Assembly: GCF_002261225.1 (NCBI RefSeq)
Contig: NZ_NEVM01000001.1
Coordinates: 1,922,001 to 1,986,000 of the forward strand
Direction of reading: 5' to 3'
Length of the DNA stretch: 64,000 bases
DNA from: Bordetella genomosp. 10
GTDB taxonomy: Bacteria > Pseudomonadota > Gammaproteobacteria > Burkholderiales > Burkholderiaceae_B
Positions 18,598 through 29,992 of the stretch are shown in pieces. Position numbers and translations under genes: made by a program. The notes beneath the pieces were generated by a model that made no database searches, was not told the origin of the DNA, and saw only the letters and a list, made by a program, of their open reading frames with translations. Every line of letters starts with the position of its first letter. Position 1 is the stretch's first letter.

Positions 18598-18716
18598 CAG
18601 AGCGAAGCGTGATTGGTGTCAAGCGTTCACACTTATCGGTTGTTGATATGGCTGGATCGGTGGCAGGGCAGAGAGGTTTATTTGTCTGTCATCCACAGCG
18701 GATCCGATGATTAATT

Positions 18717-18793
18717 GGGTCTGTAGCTCAGTCGGTTAGAGCACCGTCTTGATAAGGCGGGGGTCGTTGGTTCGAATCCAACCAGACCCACCA
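18717..18793 (+). tRNA. tRNA-Ile (GAT anticodon)
   Basis: A 77-nt cloverleaf: acceptor GGGTCTG pairs with CAGACCC, anticodon loop CTTGATAAG gives GAT, T-arm GGTTCGAATCC, and an encoded CCA end. It lies in the 16S-23S spacer, as in most bacteria. Confidence 0.98.
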
Positions 18794-18828
18794 GGTTTTA
18801 CGCGGCGCGGTGTATGCGACGGGTAAAT

Positions 18829-18904
18829 GGGGGTGTAGCTCAGCTGGGAGAGCGCCTGCTTTGCAAGCAGGATGTCATCGGTTCGATCCCGTTCACCTCC
18901 ACCA
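18829..18904 (+). tRNA. tRNA-Ala (TGC anticodon)
   Basis: A 76-nt cloverleaf: acceptor GGGGGTG with CACCTCC, anticodon arm CTGCTTTGCAAGCAG giving TGC, T-arm GGTTCGATCCC, and encoded CCA. It is the second spacer tRNA of the rrn operon. Confidence 0.98.
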
Positions 18905-19238
18905 CGAATTGCTTGGGTAACCGGGCAAGTGGGTGAGTAGGCTGATCGTCGGGTCCGTGGAAAGCGAAGAGAGTCCAACGTTTAGGGCTGCATCGAGTGT
19001 GATGCAGGGTTAAACGTTGGGTTTTTAATCCAATAAAGCTGTATATCGTTCTTTAACAATCTGGAAGAAGCAAAACGACAATGTGTTCGTCGAGTAGTTC
19101 GAGTGATCGGACGAAAGGTGAATACGGGTTGTGATTGCATTAATAGTTCTAAAGCAATTTGGAACGGCACAAATGCGATGTCATGTCAGACATTGAATTG
19201 AAGGTGGTTGTTTGGTTGTATAGCCATTAGCGTTATAG
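18905..19238 (+). other. Spacer between tRNA-Ala and 23S rRNA
   Basis: A 334-bp transcribed spacer that is richer in A+T than the surrounding genome. It carries a second boxA near 19048 and sequence that should pair with the 23S-5S spacer to form the RNase III processing stalk. No gene is seen. Confidence 0.7.
19048..19062 (+). promoter_or_regulatory. Second boxA, before 23S rRNA
   Basis: GTTCTTTAACAATCT is a boxA match located about 190 bp before the 23S gene, the usual place for renewed antitermination within an rrn operon. Confidence 0.75.
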
Positions 19239-22120
<2,882 letters not shown>

Positions 22121-22346
22121 TATAACCCTGATGGTTGGTCCGTGTGGCGCGAGTGAGTGGACCTCGTGCCGGCGGACACCAACAACCCCAACGATTCGAC
22201 ACGATGAAATCATCGTGACGTGGCATCGCGTGTGCAAAGCGATTGCAACCCATCGCCTGAATCTACGAACATACTGTTGTAAGCTTCTTCCCAGATTGGC
22301 GCGGCGTGGCTGGTTTACGAACCGGTTCACGACGTGCAACCCCTTA

Positions 22347-22462
22347 CGCCTGACGACCATAGCGAGGTGGTCCCACTCCTTCCCATCCCGAACAGGACAG
22401 TGAAACGCCTTTGCGCCGATGATAGTGGACGGACGTCTGTGAAAGTAGGTCATCGTCAGGCT
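22347..22462 (+). rRNA. rrf: 5S ribosomal RNA
   Basis: About 116 nt. The terminal stem GCCTGACGA pairs with TCGTCAGGC, and the interior CCCACTCCTTCCCATCCCGA is conserved. It follows the 23S gene by a 226-bp spacer that shows no other feature. Confidence 0.96.
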
Positions 22463-22472
22463 CTTATTGTGC

Positions 22473-22507
22473 AAACCCCCGCTGGTGATCCAGCGGGGGT
22501 TTGTTTT
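22473..22507 (+). terminator. First rrn terminator
   Basis: A perfect 13-bp stem (22473-22485 with 22490-22502), tetraloop TGAT, followed by TTTGTTTTT. Located right after 5S. Confidence 0.93.
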
Positions 22508-22582
22508 TATGCGCTCGGTTTATGCGCACGGAAAATAGCTGTGCTCGGTTGACGCGCACACGAACAAACAAGCCCTCATGCA

Positions 22583-22619
22583 AAGGCCCGCCTGGTCATC
22601 CAGGCGGGCCTTGTCTTTT
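22583..22619 (+). terminator. Second rrn terminator
   Basis: Another perfect 13-bp stem (22583-22595 with 22600-22612), loop TCAT, followed by TTGTCTTTT. Tandem terminators are common after rrn operons and protect the convergent gntR gene from read-through. Confidence 0.88.
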
Positions 22620-22650
22620 CCGCTTGCCGCGATGCCGACGCCGGCGCCGC

Positions 22651-23382
22651 TCAGGCGCCGTTATGCCGGCGCAAGGTCAGCGCATACGTAAACCGATCGG
22701 CGGGAAATATGCTGACCGTCACTTCGAAAGGCGGCTGGCCGGCGCTGACATACCAGCGGGTGACTTCCAGCGCATGGGTATCGGGCTCCACGCCCAGCGC
22801 CGCCGCGGCGCGCGCGGGCACGCCGATGGCGCGTATCTCCTGCCTGACCTCGTCGACCGTACAGCCGTACTTGGCCTCGACCATCTCGCAGATCAGCCCC
22901 GTGCTCTCATACAGTTGCTCGCCCAGCCCCGCGCCGATATCCGGGTCCAGGTAGACGTCCGTCCAGCACAAGGGCGCGTCGGGTTTCTGCATGTCCACGC
23001 GCAGCATGGCCACCCGCATCCATTTTTGCAGGACGTCGCATTTCAATTGCGCGGCCAGCTCCGCGTCGCAAACGACCTGGTCGGTGCCCTGCACGTGCCG
23101 CTCGGTCAGCGTGGCGAACTGCATGAGGTCTTCGAGATCCGAGAGCGAACGCTCGTAGGCCTTGCGCGGCTGGGCCGATTCGACGCGGATGCCGGCGCGC
23201 TTGCGGCGCGAGATCAAGCCCAGGTTCTGCACCACCTGTAGCGCGGACCGCACGGTCGCCCGGCTCACGCCGTGTTGCTGGGATAGGTCGACCTCGCTGG
23301 GTAAGGCCGCGCCGACGGCCAGATGCCCCGTCCTGATCTGCGCGATGAGATCTTGCGCAAGCTCCATATAACGCGCGGCCAC
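22651..23382 (-). CDS. GntR-family transcriptional regulator (HutC/UTRA type)
   Basis: A 243-residue regulator: N-terminal winged helix (MELAQDLIAQIRTGHLAVGA, LPSEVDLSQQHGVSRATVRS) and a C-terminal UTRA ligand domain (VTRWYVSAGQPPFEVTVSIF). It is divergent from the dctA-type gene, and the 163-bp interval between them holds a 37-bp near-perfect palindrome, the obvious operator. It most likely represses the transporter/enzyme operon and is released by a dicarboxylate substrate or intermediate; the ligand is not known. Confidence 0.93.
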   Translation of the reverse strand: MAARYMELAQDLIAQIRTGHLAVGAALPSEVDLSQQHGVSRATVRSALQVVQNLGLISRRKRAGIRVESAQPRKAYERSLSDLEDLMQFATLTERHVQGTDQVVCDAELAAQLKCDVLQKWMRVAMLRVDMQKPDAPLCWTDVYLDPDIGAGLGEQLYESTGLICEMVEAKYGCTVDEVRQEIRAIGVPARAAAALGVEPDTHALEVTRWYVSAGQPPFEVTVSIFPADRFTYALTLRRHNGA

Positions 23383-23493
23383 GTGTCCTCCCTGTGGTGT
23401 TCGTGCTGCCTTGTATGACGCGGACTCTACACGGAGCCGCGTTTCTTACCAAATCTAAGGGTAAACCCTGGTTTCTTCGCATCGTATTCGGCA

Positions 23494-23530
23494 ATAAAGT
23501 ACGGACTTAATAAATAAGTACGTACTTTAT
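23494..23530. promoter_or_regulatory. 37-bp nested palindrome, candidate GntR operator
   Basis: Outer arms ATAAAGTACG (23494-23503) and CGTACTTTAT (23521-23530) and inner arms ACTTA (23505-23509) and TAAGT (23515-23519) are perfect inverted repeats around the same centre at about 23512, with a single unpaired G/A position between arms. It ends 15 bp before the dctA start. A palindrome this long in a GC-rich promoter is very unlikely by chance and fits a GntR dimer or dimer pair. Confidence 0.75.
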
Positions 23531-23545
23531 GTTCGGAGACTAAGC

Positions 23546-24868
23546 ATGGAATTCCCGTCCGCCAACGCGGCTCCCCCTCAACCTCCCAAGCCGTTCTATG
23601 CCCGCCTGGGCTTCCAGATCACGGCCGGCATCGTGCTGGGCATTGCGCTAGGCTTCATCGATCCGCACCTGGGCGCTTCGATGAAGGTCCTGGGCGACAT
23701 CTTCCTGCGCTTGATCAAGACCGTGGTCGCGCCGCTGGTCTTCCTGAATCTGGTACTGGGTATCCTGGCTGCCGGCGATCTGAAGAAAGTGGGCAAGATC
23801 GGCTTCAAGGCCCTGATCTATTTCGAGGTCGTGTCCACCATCGTGCTGGCGATTTCCATGGTGCTGGCGAACTACTCGGGCGTGGGCGTGGGGCTGAACC
23901 TGCAGCCGGATGCCGCCGCCCATGCCGCGGCGACCGCGTCCTACGGCAAGGCGGCCGCGCCGCAGGGCTTCGACGCCTTCCTGCTGTCCATGGTGCCGGA
24001 CAGCTTCGTCGGCGCCCTGACAGGGCATTCCCTGTTGCAGGTCGTCGTGCTCGCCATCGCCTTCGGCGCCGCGGTGCTGATGCTGACCGCCAGGACGCGC
24101 GAGACGGTCGAGGGCGCGTTCACGACGATGTCCGACTGCTTCTTCAAGCTCACCGACCTCGTGATGCGCTTCGCGCCCATCGGCGCCTTCGGGGCCATCG
24201 CCTACGCGATCGGCGCCAGCGGCATGCAGGCGCTGATCTCGCTGGGCTACCTGCTGCTGGTCATGTACGCCATGCTGGCCTTCGTCGTCATCGTGGTGTT
24301 CGGCGTCATCCTGCGCTGCTTCGGCATGAACATCTTCCACTTCCTGCGCTACTTCAAGGCCGAGATCGGCATCCTGTTCGCCACCGGTTCGTCCGAAAGC
24401 GCCTTTCCCCGCATGATGGAAAAGCTGCAGGCGCTGGGCTGCTCCAAGCAGACGGTCAGCCTGGTCCTGCCCACGGGCTATGCCTTCAACCTGGACGGCA
24501 CCTCGGTGTACCTGCCGCTGTGCGTCATGTTCCTCGCCAACGCCTACGGCGTGCCGCTCACCTGGGAACACCAACTGGGCCTGCTGCTCATCATGCTGGT
24601 GACGTCCAAGGGCGCGGCCACGGTGTCGGGCGGCACCTTCATCGTCTTCGCGGCCACGGTCACGGCCTCGGGCATCCTGCCCGTCGAGGGCCTGCCGCTG
24701 CTGTTCGGCATCAACCGCTTCACCTCGCAGGCGGTGTGCATCTGCAACGCCATGGGCAATAGCGTGGCCACGGTGGTCGTCGCCAAGCTCAACGGCGATT
24801 TCGACGAAGGCCTGGCCAAGGCCGAATACCACCGCGCGCTGGGCCGGCCGGTCAACGCATCCCTCTAG
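23546..24868 (+). CDS. dctA: Dicarboxylate:cation symporter (DctA/GltP family)
   Basis: A 440-residue inner-membrane transporter of the DAACS family. Family signatures are visible: SSESAFPRMMEKL (serine-rich hairpin tip region), LPTGYAFNLDGTSVY (substrate and cation site), TSKGAATVSGGTF (second hairpin) and NRFTSQAVCICNAMGNSVAT (TM8, with the conserved Asn). It should take up C4-dicarboxylates such as succinate, malate, fumarate or a related hydroxy-acid with protons or sodium. GGAGA lies 6 bases before ATG. It heads an apparent operon with the next two enzyme genes; the symbol is given by family, while the actual substrate may be tartrate-like because of that context. Confidence 0.88.
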   Translation: MEFPSANAAPPQPPKPFYARLGFQITAGIVLGIALGFIDPHLGASMKVLGDIFLRLIKTVVAPLVFLNLVLGILAAGDLKKVGKIGFKALIYFEVVSTIVLAISMVLANYSGVGVGLNLQPDAAAHAAATASYGKAAAPQGFDAFLLSMVPDSFVGALTGHSLLQVVVLAIAFGAAVLMLTARTRETVEGAFTTMSDCFFKLTDLVMRFAPIGAFGAIAYAIGASGMQALISLGYLLLVMYAMLAFVVIVVFGVILRCFGMNIFHFLRYFKAEIGILFATGSSESAFPRMMEKLQALGCSKQTVSLVLPTGYAFNLDGTSVYLPLCVMFLANAYGVPLTWEHQLGLLLIMLVTSKGAATVSGGTFIVFAATVTASGILPVEGLPLLFGINRFTSQAVCICNAMGNSVATVVVAKLNGDFDEGLAKAEYHRALGRPVNASL

Positions 24869-24917
24869 CGCTTTGAACAAACCCGCATTCGCCTGCACAA
24901 GAAAGGAAGTACGCAAC

Positions 24918-26102
24918 ATGAGAATTACCGCCATCCGGGAGATCTCGGTGCCGATGGAGGGCAACGTCGCCAATGCCTTGGTCAATTTCTCCGAGCATGA
25001 CATCTCGCTGGTCGCGCTGGTCAGCGACGTGATACGCGATGGCAAGCCGGTCTGCGGCTATGCGTTCGATTCCATCGGCCGCTATGCCCAGGGCGGCATC
25101 CTGCGCGACCGCATGATCCCGCGCCTGCTCAACGCCGAGCCCGGCAGCCTGCTGGACGACAGCGGCCGCCGCCTCGACCCCGCCAAGGTCCTGCAAACCG
25201 CCATGCGCAATGAAAAGCCCGGCGGCCATGGCGACCGGGCCGCCGCAGCCGGCGCGCTGGAACTGGCCGCCTGGGACCTGAACGCCAAGCTCGACGACGA
25301 GCCGGCCCACGTGGCGATCTCGCGCCATTACGGCCGGCAGGGCAAGGCGGGGGGCGTGGACGTCTATGCCGCCGGGGGCTACTACTATCCGGACGACGGC
25401 GCGGGCGACGGCACGGCGCGCCTGCGCGAGGAGCTGCTGGGATATCGGGAGCAGGGCTACCGGGCCTACAAGATGAAGATAGGCGGGGCCCCGCTGGCGA
25501 CCGATCTCAAGCGCATCGAGGCCGCGCTGTCGGTGGCCGGCGACGGCAGCCGCCTGTCGGTGGACGTCAACGGCCGCTACGACCTGGAGATGGCCTTGGC
25601 CTGCGCGCGCGCGATCGAGCCCTACAGGCTGCGCTGGTTCGAGGAAGTCGGCGATCCGCTCGACTACCAGTTGAACCGCTGCCTGACCGAGGCCTATCCG
25701 CTGCCGGTGGCGACCGGCGAGAACCTTTTCTCCCTGCCCGACGTGAACAACCTGCTGCTGTTCGGCGGCATGCGTCCGGGCAAGGACATCTTCCAGATGG
25801 ACGCGGGGCTCTGCTACGGCCTGACAGAATACGCGCGCATGCTGGCGCTGATGGAGTCGCGCGGCTACGACCGCGCCCAGGCCTATCCGCACGGCGGCCA
25901 CCTGATCAACCTGCACATCGCCGTGGGCCTGGAACTGGGCGGTTGCGAAGCCTATCCTGGCGTCTTCCAGCCTTTCGGCGGCTACCCCAAGGGCTGCGGC
26001 CTGGGCGGCGGGCTGGTGCGGCCCACCGACGCCCCGGGCTTCGGCCTGGAGGAGAAGGAGAACCTGCGGCCATGGCTGGCGCGGTTGGCGCAGGCGCATT
26101 GA
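24918..26102 (+). CDS. Enolase-superfamily dehydratase, D-tartrate-dehydratase-like
   Basis: A 394-residue mandelate-racemase-subgroup enzyme. The start at 24918 (MRITAIREISVP) is preceded by AAGGA; an upstream in-frame ATG adds 15 unconserved residues. The catalytic frame is plain: KMK at 185-187, metal ligands Asp216 (SVDVNGR), Glu242 (WFEEVGD) and Glu268 (ATGENLF), and His325 (YPHGGH). As I recall D-tartrate dehydratase TarD of Bradyrhizobium, its Lys184, Asp213, Glu239, Glu265 and His322 sit exactly three positions earlier, and the stretches YAAGGYYYP, YKMKIGGAP and GDPLDY also resemble it. The likely reaction is dehydration of a tartrate-like acid to oxaloacetate or an analogue. Encoded 49 bp after the transporter and 29 bp before the lyase. 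Confidence 0.82.
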   Translation: MRITAIREISVPMEGNVANALVNFSEHDISLVALVSDVIRDGKPVCGYAFDSIGRYAQGGILRDRMIPRLLNAEPGSLLDDSGRRLDPAKVLQTAMRNEKPGGHGDRAAAAGALELAAWDLNAKLDDEPAHVAISRHYGRQGKAGGVDVYAAGGYYYPDDGAGDGTARLREELLGYREQGYRAYKMKIGGAPLATDLKRIEAALSVAGDGSRLSVDVNGRYDLEMALACARAIEPYRLRWFEEVGDPLDYQLNRCLTEAYPLPVATGENLFSLPDVNNLLLFGGMRPGKDIFQMDAGLCYGLTEYARMLALMESRGYDRAQAYPHGGHLINLHIAVGLELGGCEAYPGVFQPFGGYPKGCGLGGGLVRPTDAPGFGLEEKENLRPWLARLAQAH

Positions 26103-26131
26103 CATCCACTCACAATGACAAGGACGATTCC

Positions 26132-27499
26132 ATGACGATGCCGACTTTCCAAGGGGCCACCACGGTCCTCGACTCCGTGCTTTTCCGCGATGCCTTCGGC
26201 ACGCCGGCGATGCGCGAGGTCTTCAACGACCGCGCCCTGATCGAACGCTACATCGAAGTCGAGGTGGCGCTGGCCCGCGCGCAGGCGCGCTGCGGCGTGA
26301 TCCCGGCCGACGCGGCCGCCACCATCGCCGAGCGCTCCCGCTACGCCGACCTGGACCTCGATCACCTGCGCCACGAAACCGACATCGTCGGCTACCCCAT
26401 CCTGCCCCTGGTGCACCAGCTCGTGAAGCTGTGCGGCGACGACGCCGGCCGCTACGTGCATTGGGGCGCGACCACGCAGGACATCATGGACACCGCCGTG
26501 ATCCTGCAGGTGCGCGCCGCGCTCGACCTCGTGGACGCCGACATCGCGGAGCTGCGCCGCATCCTCGCCGACCTCGCGGTCAAGCACCGCGACACGCCGA
26601 TGGCGGGCCGCACGCATTTGCAGCAGGCCTTGCCCATTACCTTCGGCTACAAGGCCGGCATCTGGCTGGCCATGTTCGACCGCCACGCCGAGCGCCTGGC
26701 GCAACTGCGGCCGCGCGTGCTGGTGGGGCAGTTCGCGGGCGCGGCCGGCACGCTGGCTTCGCTGGGCGACCAGGGCCTGGCCGTGCAGCAGGCCTTGATG
26801 GAGGAGCTGGGCCTGGGCGTGCCCGCGACGACCTGGCACGTGGCGCGCGACGGCCTGGCCGAAGCCGTGAACTTCCTGGCGCTGGTCACGGGCTCGCTGG
26901 GCAAGATCGGGCTGGACGTGATGCTGATGGCCTCGACGGAGTTCGCCGAGGTCTACGAGCCCTTCGTCACCGGCCGCGGCGCCAGCAGCACCATGCCGCA
27001 GAAACGCAATCCGATTTCCAGCGAATTGATGCTGGCCGCCTCCAAGGCGGTGCGCCAGCATGCCGGCCTGATGCTCGACGCCATGGTGCAGGATTTCGAG
27101 CGCGCCACCGGACCGTGGCATGCGGAATGGATCGCCGTGCCGGAAAGCTTCGTGCTGTCCGCCGGCGCCCTGAACCAGGCCAGGTTCATGCTGGGCGGCC
27201 TGATCGTGGACGCGGCGCGGATGCGCGAGAACCTGGGCATTTCGCGCGGCCTGATCGTGGCCGAGGCGGTGATGATGGGGCTGGCGCCGCACCTGGGCCG
27301 GCAGCAGGCGCACGACGTGGTGTACGCCGCCTGCCGCGAGGTCAATGAAAAGGGCGGCACGCTGGCCGAGGTGCTGGCCGCCATGCCGGACGTCTCGCGC
27401 TATCTGGACCGCCCGGCCCTGGACCGCCTGACGGCGCCCGAAAACTACCTGGGCATGGCGCCGGCCATGGTCGACCGGGCCGTCGGTCAGCGCGGCTGA
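26132..27499 (+). CDS. Class-II fumarase/aspartase superfamily lyase (PcaB-like)
   Basis: A 455-residue lyase. The superfamily signature is present as GASSTMPQKRNP; other conserved parts are HWGATTQDIMDT and AGRTHLQQALPITFG. The closest well-known relatives by motif are 3-carboxy-cis,cis-muconate cycloisomerase and adenylosuccinate lyase. The start at 26132 has AAGGA about 7 bases upstream; the frame upstream of it overlaps the previous gene. Being third in an operon with a dicarboxylate transporter and a tartrate-dehydratase-like enzyme, it probably acts on a dicarboxylate adduct and not on the beta-ketoadipate pathway, of which no other gene is seen. Substrate unknown. Its 3' end overlaps the convergent ychJ gene by 13 bp. 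Confidence 0.85.
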   Translation: MTMPTFQGATTVLDSVLFRDAFGTPAMREVFNDRALIERYIEVEVALARAQARCGVIPADAAATIAERSRYADLDLDHLRHETDIVGYPILPLVHQLVKLCGDDAGRYVHWGATTQDIMDTAVILQVRAALDLVDADIAELRRILADLAVKHRDTPMAGRTHLQQALPITFGYKAGIWLAMFDRHAERLAQLRPRVLVGQFAGAAGTLASLGDQGLAVQQALMEELGLGVPATTWHVARDGLAEAVNFLALVTGSLGKIGLDVMLMASTEFAEVYEPFVTGRGASSTMPQKRNPISSELMLAASKAVRQHAGLMLDAMVQDFERATGPWHAEWIAVPESFVLSAGALNQARFMLGGLIVDAARMRENLGISRGLIVAEAVMMGLAPHLGRQQAHDVVYAACREVNEKGGTLAEVLAAMPDVSRYLDRPALDRLTAPENYLGMAPAMVDRAVGQRG

Positions 27500-27897
27500 G
27501 CGCGTTCGTGGATGTCGCCGTCCACGTAGAACCAGCAGCCGTCTTCCCGCACGAAGCGGCTGGTTTCATGCAGCCGCTCGCCCTTGCCCTGCCAGCGGCT
27601 GCGCGCCACGAACTCGACCGTGGCATGGGTGGCGTCCTGGACCTCGTGGCGCTTGACCGTCAGCCCGAGCCACTTCAGCCCGGGCGGCGACGGCTCGATG
27701 GCCGCGGGCCGGGTGGACGGGTGCCAGGTGTCGCGCAGATAGCCGGCGAGATCCAGCACGAAGGCGCTGTAGCGGGACCGCATGAGCGCTTCGGCATCCG
27801 GGGCTTGCAGGCGTTGCGGACCGTTATGCCAGCGGCCGCAGCAGGCGGCGTAGGCGTGGCCGCCGCCGCAGGGACAGGCGAGGGGAGCGGCAGGCAT
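27487..27897 (-). CDS. YchJ family protein (UPF0225, SEC-C motif)
   Basis: A 136-residue protein with an N-terminal SEC-C-like zinc motif (CPCGGGHAYAACCGRWH) and the YchJ body (LMRSRYSAFV, YLRDTWHPSTRP, FVARSRW). Its start at 27897 begins the zinc motif region as in family members. The molecular function of YchJ is not established; metal binding is inferred from the cysteines. Confidence 0.87.
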   Translation of the reverse strand: MPAAPLACPCGGGHAYAACCGRWHNGPQRLQAPDAEALMRSRYSAFVLDLAGYLRDTWHPSTRPAAIEPSPPGLKWLGLTVKRHEVQDATHATVEFVARSRWQGKGERLHETSRFVREDGCWFYVDGDIHERAQPR

Positions 27898-27911
27898 GGA
27901 GACCCCGGGCT

Positions 27912-28541
27912 TCACTTGTCCAGCTTCACCTCGAAGCCGCGCTTGACGCCGGGGCGCGCCATCAGGGCCTCGTACCAGCGCTTCACGTTGGGGAAGTCGG
28001 CCAGGTCGACCTGGTGCTTCTCGTGGCGCCAGGCCCAGCCGACGATGGCGAAATCGGCCACCGACAGCGGACCCGCGACGAATTCCACCTCGGCCAGGCG
28101 GCGGTCCAGCACGCCATACAGGCGGCGCGTTTCGGCCAGGTAGCGCTGCGCGCCGTAGCGGCGGTCGGCCTCGTTCTCCAGGCCCAGGAAGTGATGGGCC
28201 TGGCCGGGCATGGGACCGAAGCCGCCCATCTGCCACATCAGCCATTCGAGCACCGGGATGCGGTCGGCCAGCTTGGCGGGCAGGAACTTGCCGGTCTTTT
28301 CCCCCAGGTACAGCAGGATGGCGCCGGATTCGAAGACGCTGACCGGCTTGCCGTCCGGGCCGTCCGGATCGACGATGGCCGGGATGCGGTTGTTGGGACT
28401 GATGCGCAGGAAGGCCGGCTGGTGCTGCTCGCCGTTGCGGATGTCGACCGGGTGCACGGTATAGGGCAGGCCCATTTCTTCCAGCGCGACGCTGATCTTG
28501 CGGCCGTTGGGGGTATTCCAGGTGTGGAGTTCGATGGTCAT
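27912..28541 (-). CDS. Glutathione S-transferase N-terminal domain protein (YfcG-like)
   Basis: A 209-residue GST of the YfcG/Nu class: it begins TIELHTWNTPNGRKISVALE, where Thr-Pro-Asn-Gly binds the glutathione disulfide in characterised YfcG enzymes, and continues with SPNNRIPAIVD and VFESGAILLYLGEKTG. It probably acts as a disulfide-bond oxidoreductase with glutathione. The start at 28541 is chosen over 28652 by family length. A second, different GST gene lies 47 bp upstream on the same strand. Confidence 0.9.
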   Translation of the reverse strand: MTIELHTWNTPNGRKISVALEEMGLPYTVHPVDIRNGEQHQPAFLRISPNNRIPAIVDPDGPDGKPVSVFESGAILLYLGEKTGKFLPAKLADRIPVLEWLMWQMGGFGPMPGQAHHFLGLENEADRRYGAQRYLAETRRLYGVLDRRLAEVEFVAGPLSVADFAIVGWAWRHEKHQVDLADFPNVKRWYEALMARPGVKRGFEVKLDK

Positions 28542-28588
28542 TGCGTGTGCTTTGCGATGGAAAACCAGGGATAGGCGGGCGTCGAGGG

Positions 28589-29263
28589 TCAGGTCAGCGC
28601 GGGGGCGACGTAGCGCTGGAAAGCGGGGCGCCGCTTCAGGCCGTCGTACCACTTCTGCACATTGGGCAGGGCCGGGCGCTGGATGCCGTCCAGGTCCAGG
28701 TAGCGGCGGCAGTAGGCGCCGAGCACGATGTCGGCGAGGGAGAATGCCTCGCCTTCGGCATAGGCGCGGCCCGCGAGGTGGGCGTCCAGCATCTGCCAGA
28801 GCTTGCCGCAGGCGTCGGCGGCCGCCTGGATGGCGGCCATGTCGCGTTCGGCCGCCGGCGTGCGCACCAGGCCCCAGAAGACGGAGCGTTCCGCGGGTTG
28901 CAGGGTGGACAGCGTCCAGTCCAGCCAGCGGTCGATGCTGGCGCGCAGGCGCGGCTCGGCGGGGTAGAGGCCGGGGCCGGATCCCGGTTTGGCCGATGCC
29001 GGATTGCCGGATCCCGGTAGGCCGGCCCCCCCGTATTGCAGGGCCAGGTACCGCAGGATGGAGTTGGATTCCCAGAGGACGAAGTCGCCGTCCTCCAGCG
29101 TCGGCACCCGGCCGTTGGGATTCATGGCCAGATAGGCGGGTTCGTTGTTGCGGCCGAATTGCAGGCCGGCATCGATGCGCTCGTAGGGCAGGCCCAGCTC
29201 GTCACAGCACCAGAGGACCTTTTGGACGTTGACCGAGTTCACCCGGCCCCATATCTTGATCAC
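28589..29263 (-). CDS. Glutathione S-transferase family protein
   Basis: A 224-residue GST of the GstB-like type: MIKIWGRVNSVNVQKVLWCC at the N-terminus with Ser and Asn near the glutathione sulfur, NPNGRVPTLEDGDFVLWESN, and a helical C-terminal domain. Between the two domains is a Gly/Pro/Ser-rich insert containing PGSGNPASAKPGSGP, in which PGSG is repeated 10 codons apart; the DNA shows matching 13-bp direct repeats (28976-28988 and 29006-29018), so the insert looks like a local duplication. Substrate unknown. Confidence 0.9.
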   Translation of the reverse strand: MIKIWGRVNSVNVQKVLWCCDELGLPYERIDAGLQFGRNNEPAYLAMNPNGRVPTLEDGDFVLWESNSILRYLALQYGGAGLPGSGNPASAKPGSGPGLYPAEPRLRASIDRWLDWTLSTLQPAERSVFWGLVRTPAAERDMAAIQAAADACGKLWQMLDAHLAGRAYAEGEAFSLADIVLGAYCRRYLDLDGIQRPALPNVQKWYDGLKRRPAFQRYVAPALT

Positions 29264-29392
29264 ACGCGTCTCCTCGCGAAAACGCCAAGCTTGAACGCAA
29301 AGGCGCCGCGATGCAACGGTATCGAGACCGGCGCGGCGGCCGCATCATGCGGCGGCGCCGCGGCGATGCGCGCTTTCGGCGGCCTCAGCGCC

Positions 29393-29785
29393 TCAGCGGC
29401 GCAGCACCATCAGGGTCCACAGCGTGAACATGGCGATCAGGCCGATCCAGCAGCCCGCCCACAGGCCCATCAGCGGCCATTTCAGGCGCAGGGGCACCTT
29501 CTTGGGATCGACGTGGGCGAGGATGCGGTTGGCATAGCCGAACAGGCCGAAGCTCAGGCCCGGGAAAAAGAGGCGCAGGAAGTAGTCTTGCAGGATGCCC
29601 GCCTGGAGCGAGCGCGGCAGGCGCTTGAACGGCTGCTTGGCCAGCAAGGGGTGGCGCATGGTGTCGTTCAGCTCGTTCAGCTTGAACAGATAGATCGTCG
29701 CCAGGGAGACGACGGCAATGAAGAAACACGCGACAAAAACGTTGAACGCGACGGTCATCGCGTAGGCGAGCACGGGGGAGGACAT
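29393..29785 (-). CDS. Small hypothetical membrane protein
   Basis: A 130-residue protein with hydrophobic stretches at about residues 8-32, 70-88 and 105-127 and a basic tail; three membrane segments are likely. The middle segment contains LFFPGLSFGLFGYANRI. I do not recognise a named family. Codon use matches the neighbours. It stands alone upstream of the GST genes. Confidence 0.7.
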   Translation of the reverse strand: MSSPVLAYAMTVAFNVFVACFFIAVVSLATIYLFKLNELNDTMRHPLLAKQPFKRLPRSLQAGILQDYFLRLFFPGLSFGLFGYANRILAHVDPKKVPLRLKWPLMGLWAGCWIGLIAMFTLWTLMVLRR

Positions 29786-29887
29786 GAGAAACGGAGTTGG
29801 ACAGCTTTCAGGAAGCGGAAAGGGTAACCCGATCTCTTACATAATTCCTACATAAAAACGACGAGACTTCACAAAAAGTCCCAAATG

Positions 29888-29931
29888 GAGCCCCAAATAG
29901 AGCCCCAAGGGAGCCCCAAGGGAGCCCCAAA
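29888..29931. repeat. Four near-identical GAGCCCCAA repeats
   Basis: GAGCCCCAA begins at 29888, 29900, 29911 and 29922, that is a unit of 11-12 bp. It lies in the 207-bp interval between the small membrane protein gene and the prpD 3' end; nothing else is recognisable there. Confidence 0.7.
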
Positions 29932-29992
29932 CGGCAGAGCGGCGCTGCGCGGCCGTCCGGCGCATGCAACGCCGCCGGCCGCGCGCCTGCCT

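Noticed and set aside
26132..27499. Calling the lyase pcaB
   Set aside because: The family signature fits, but none of the other beta-ketoadipate genes is present and the operon context is dicarboxylate metabolism.
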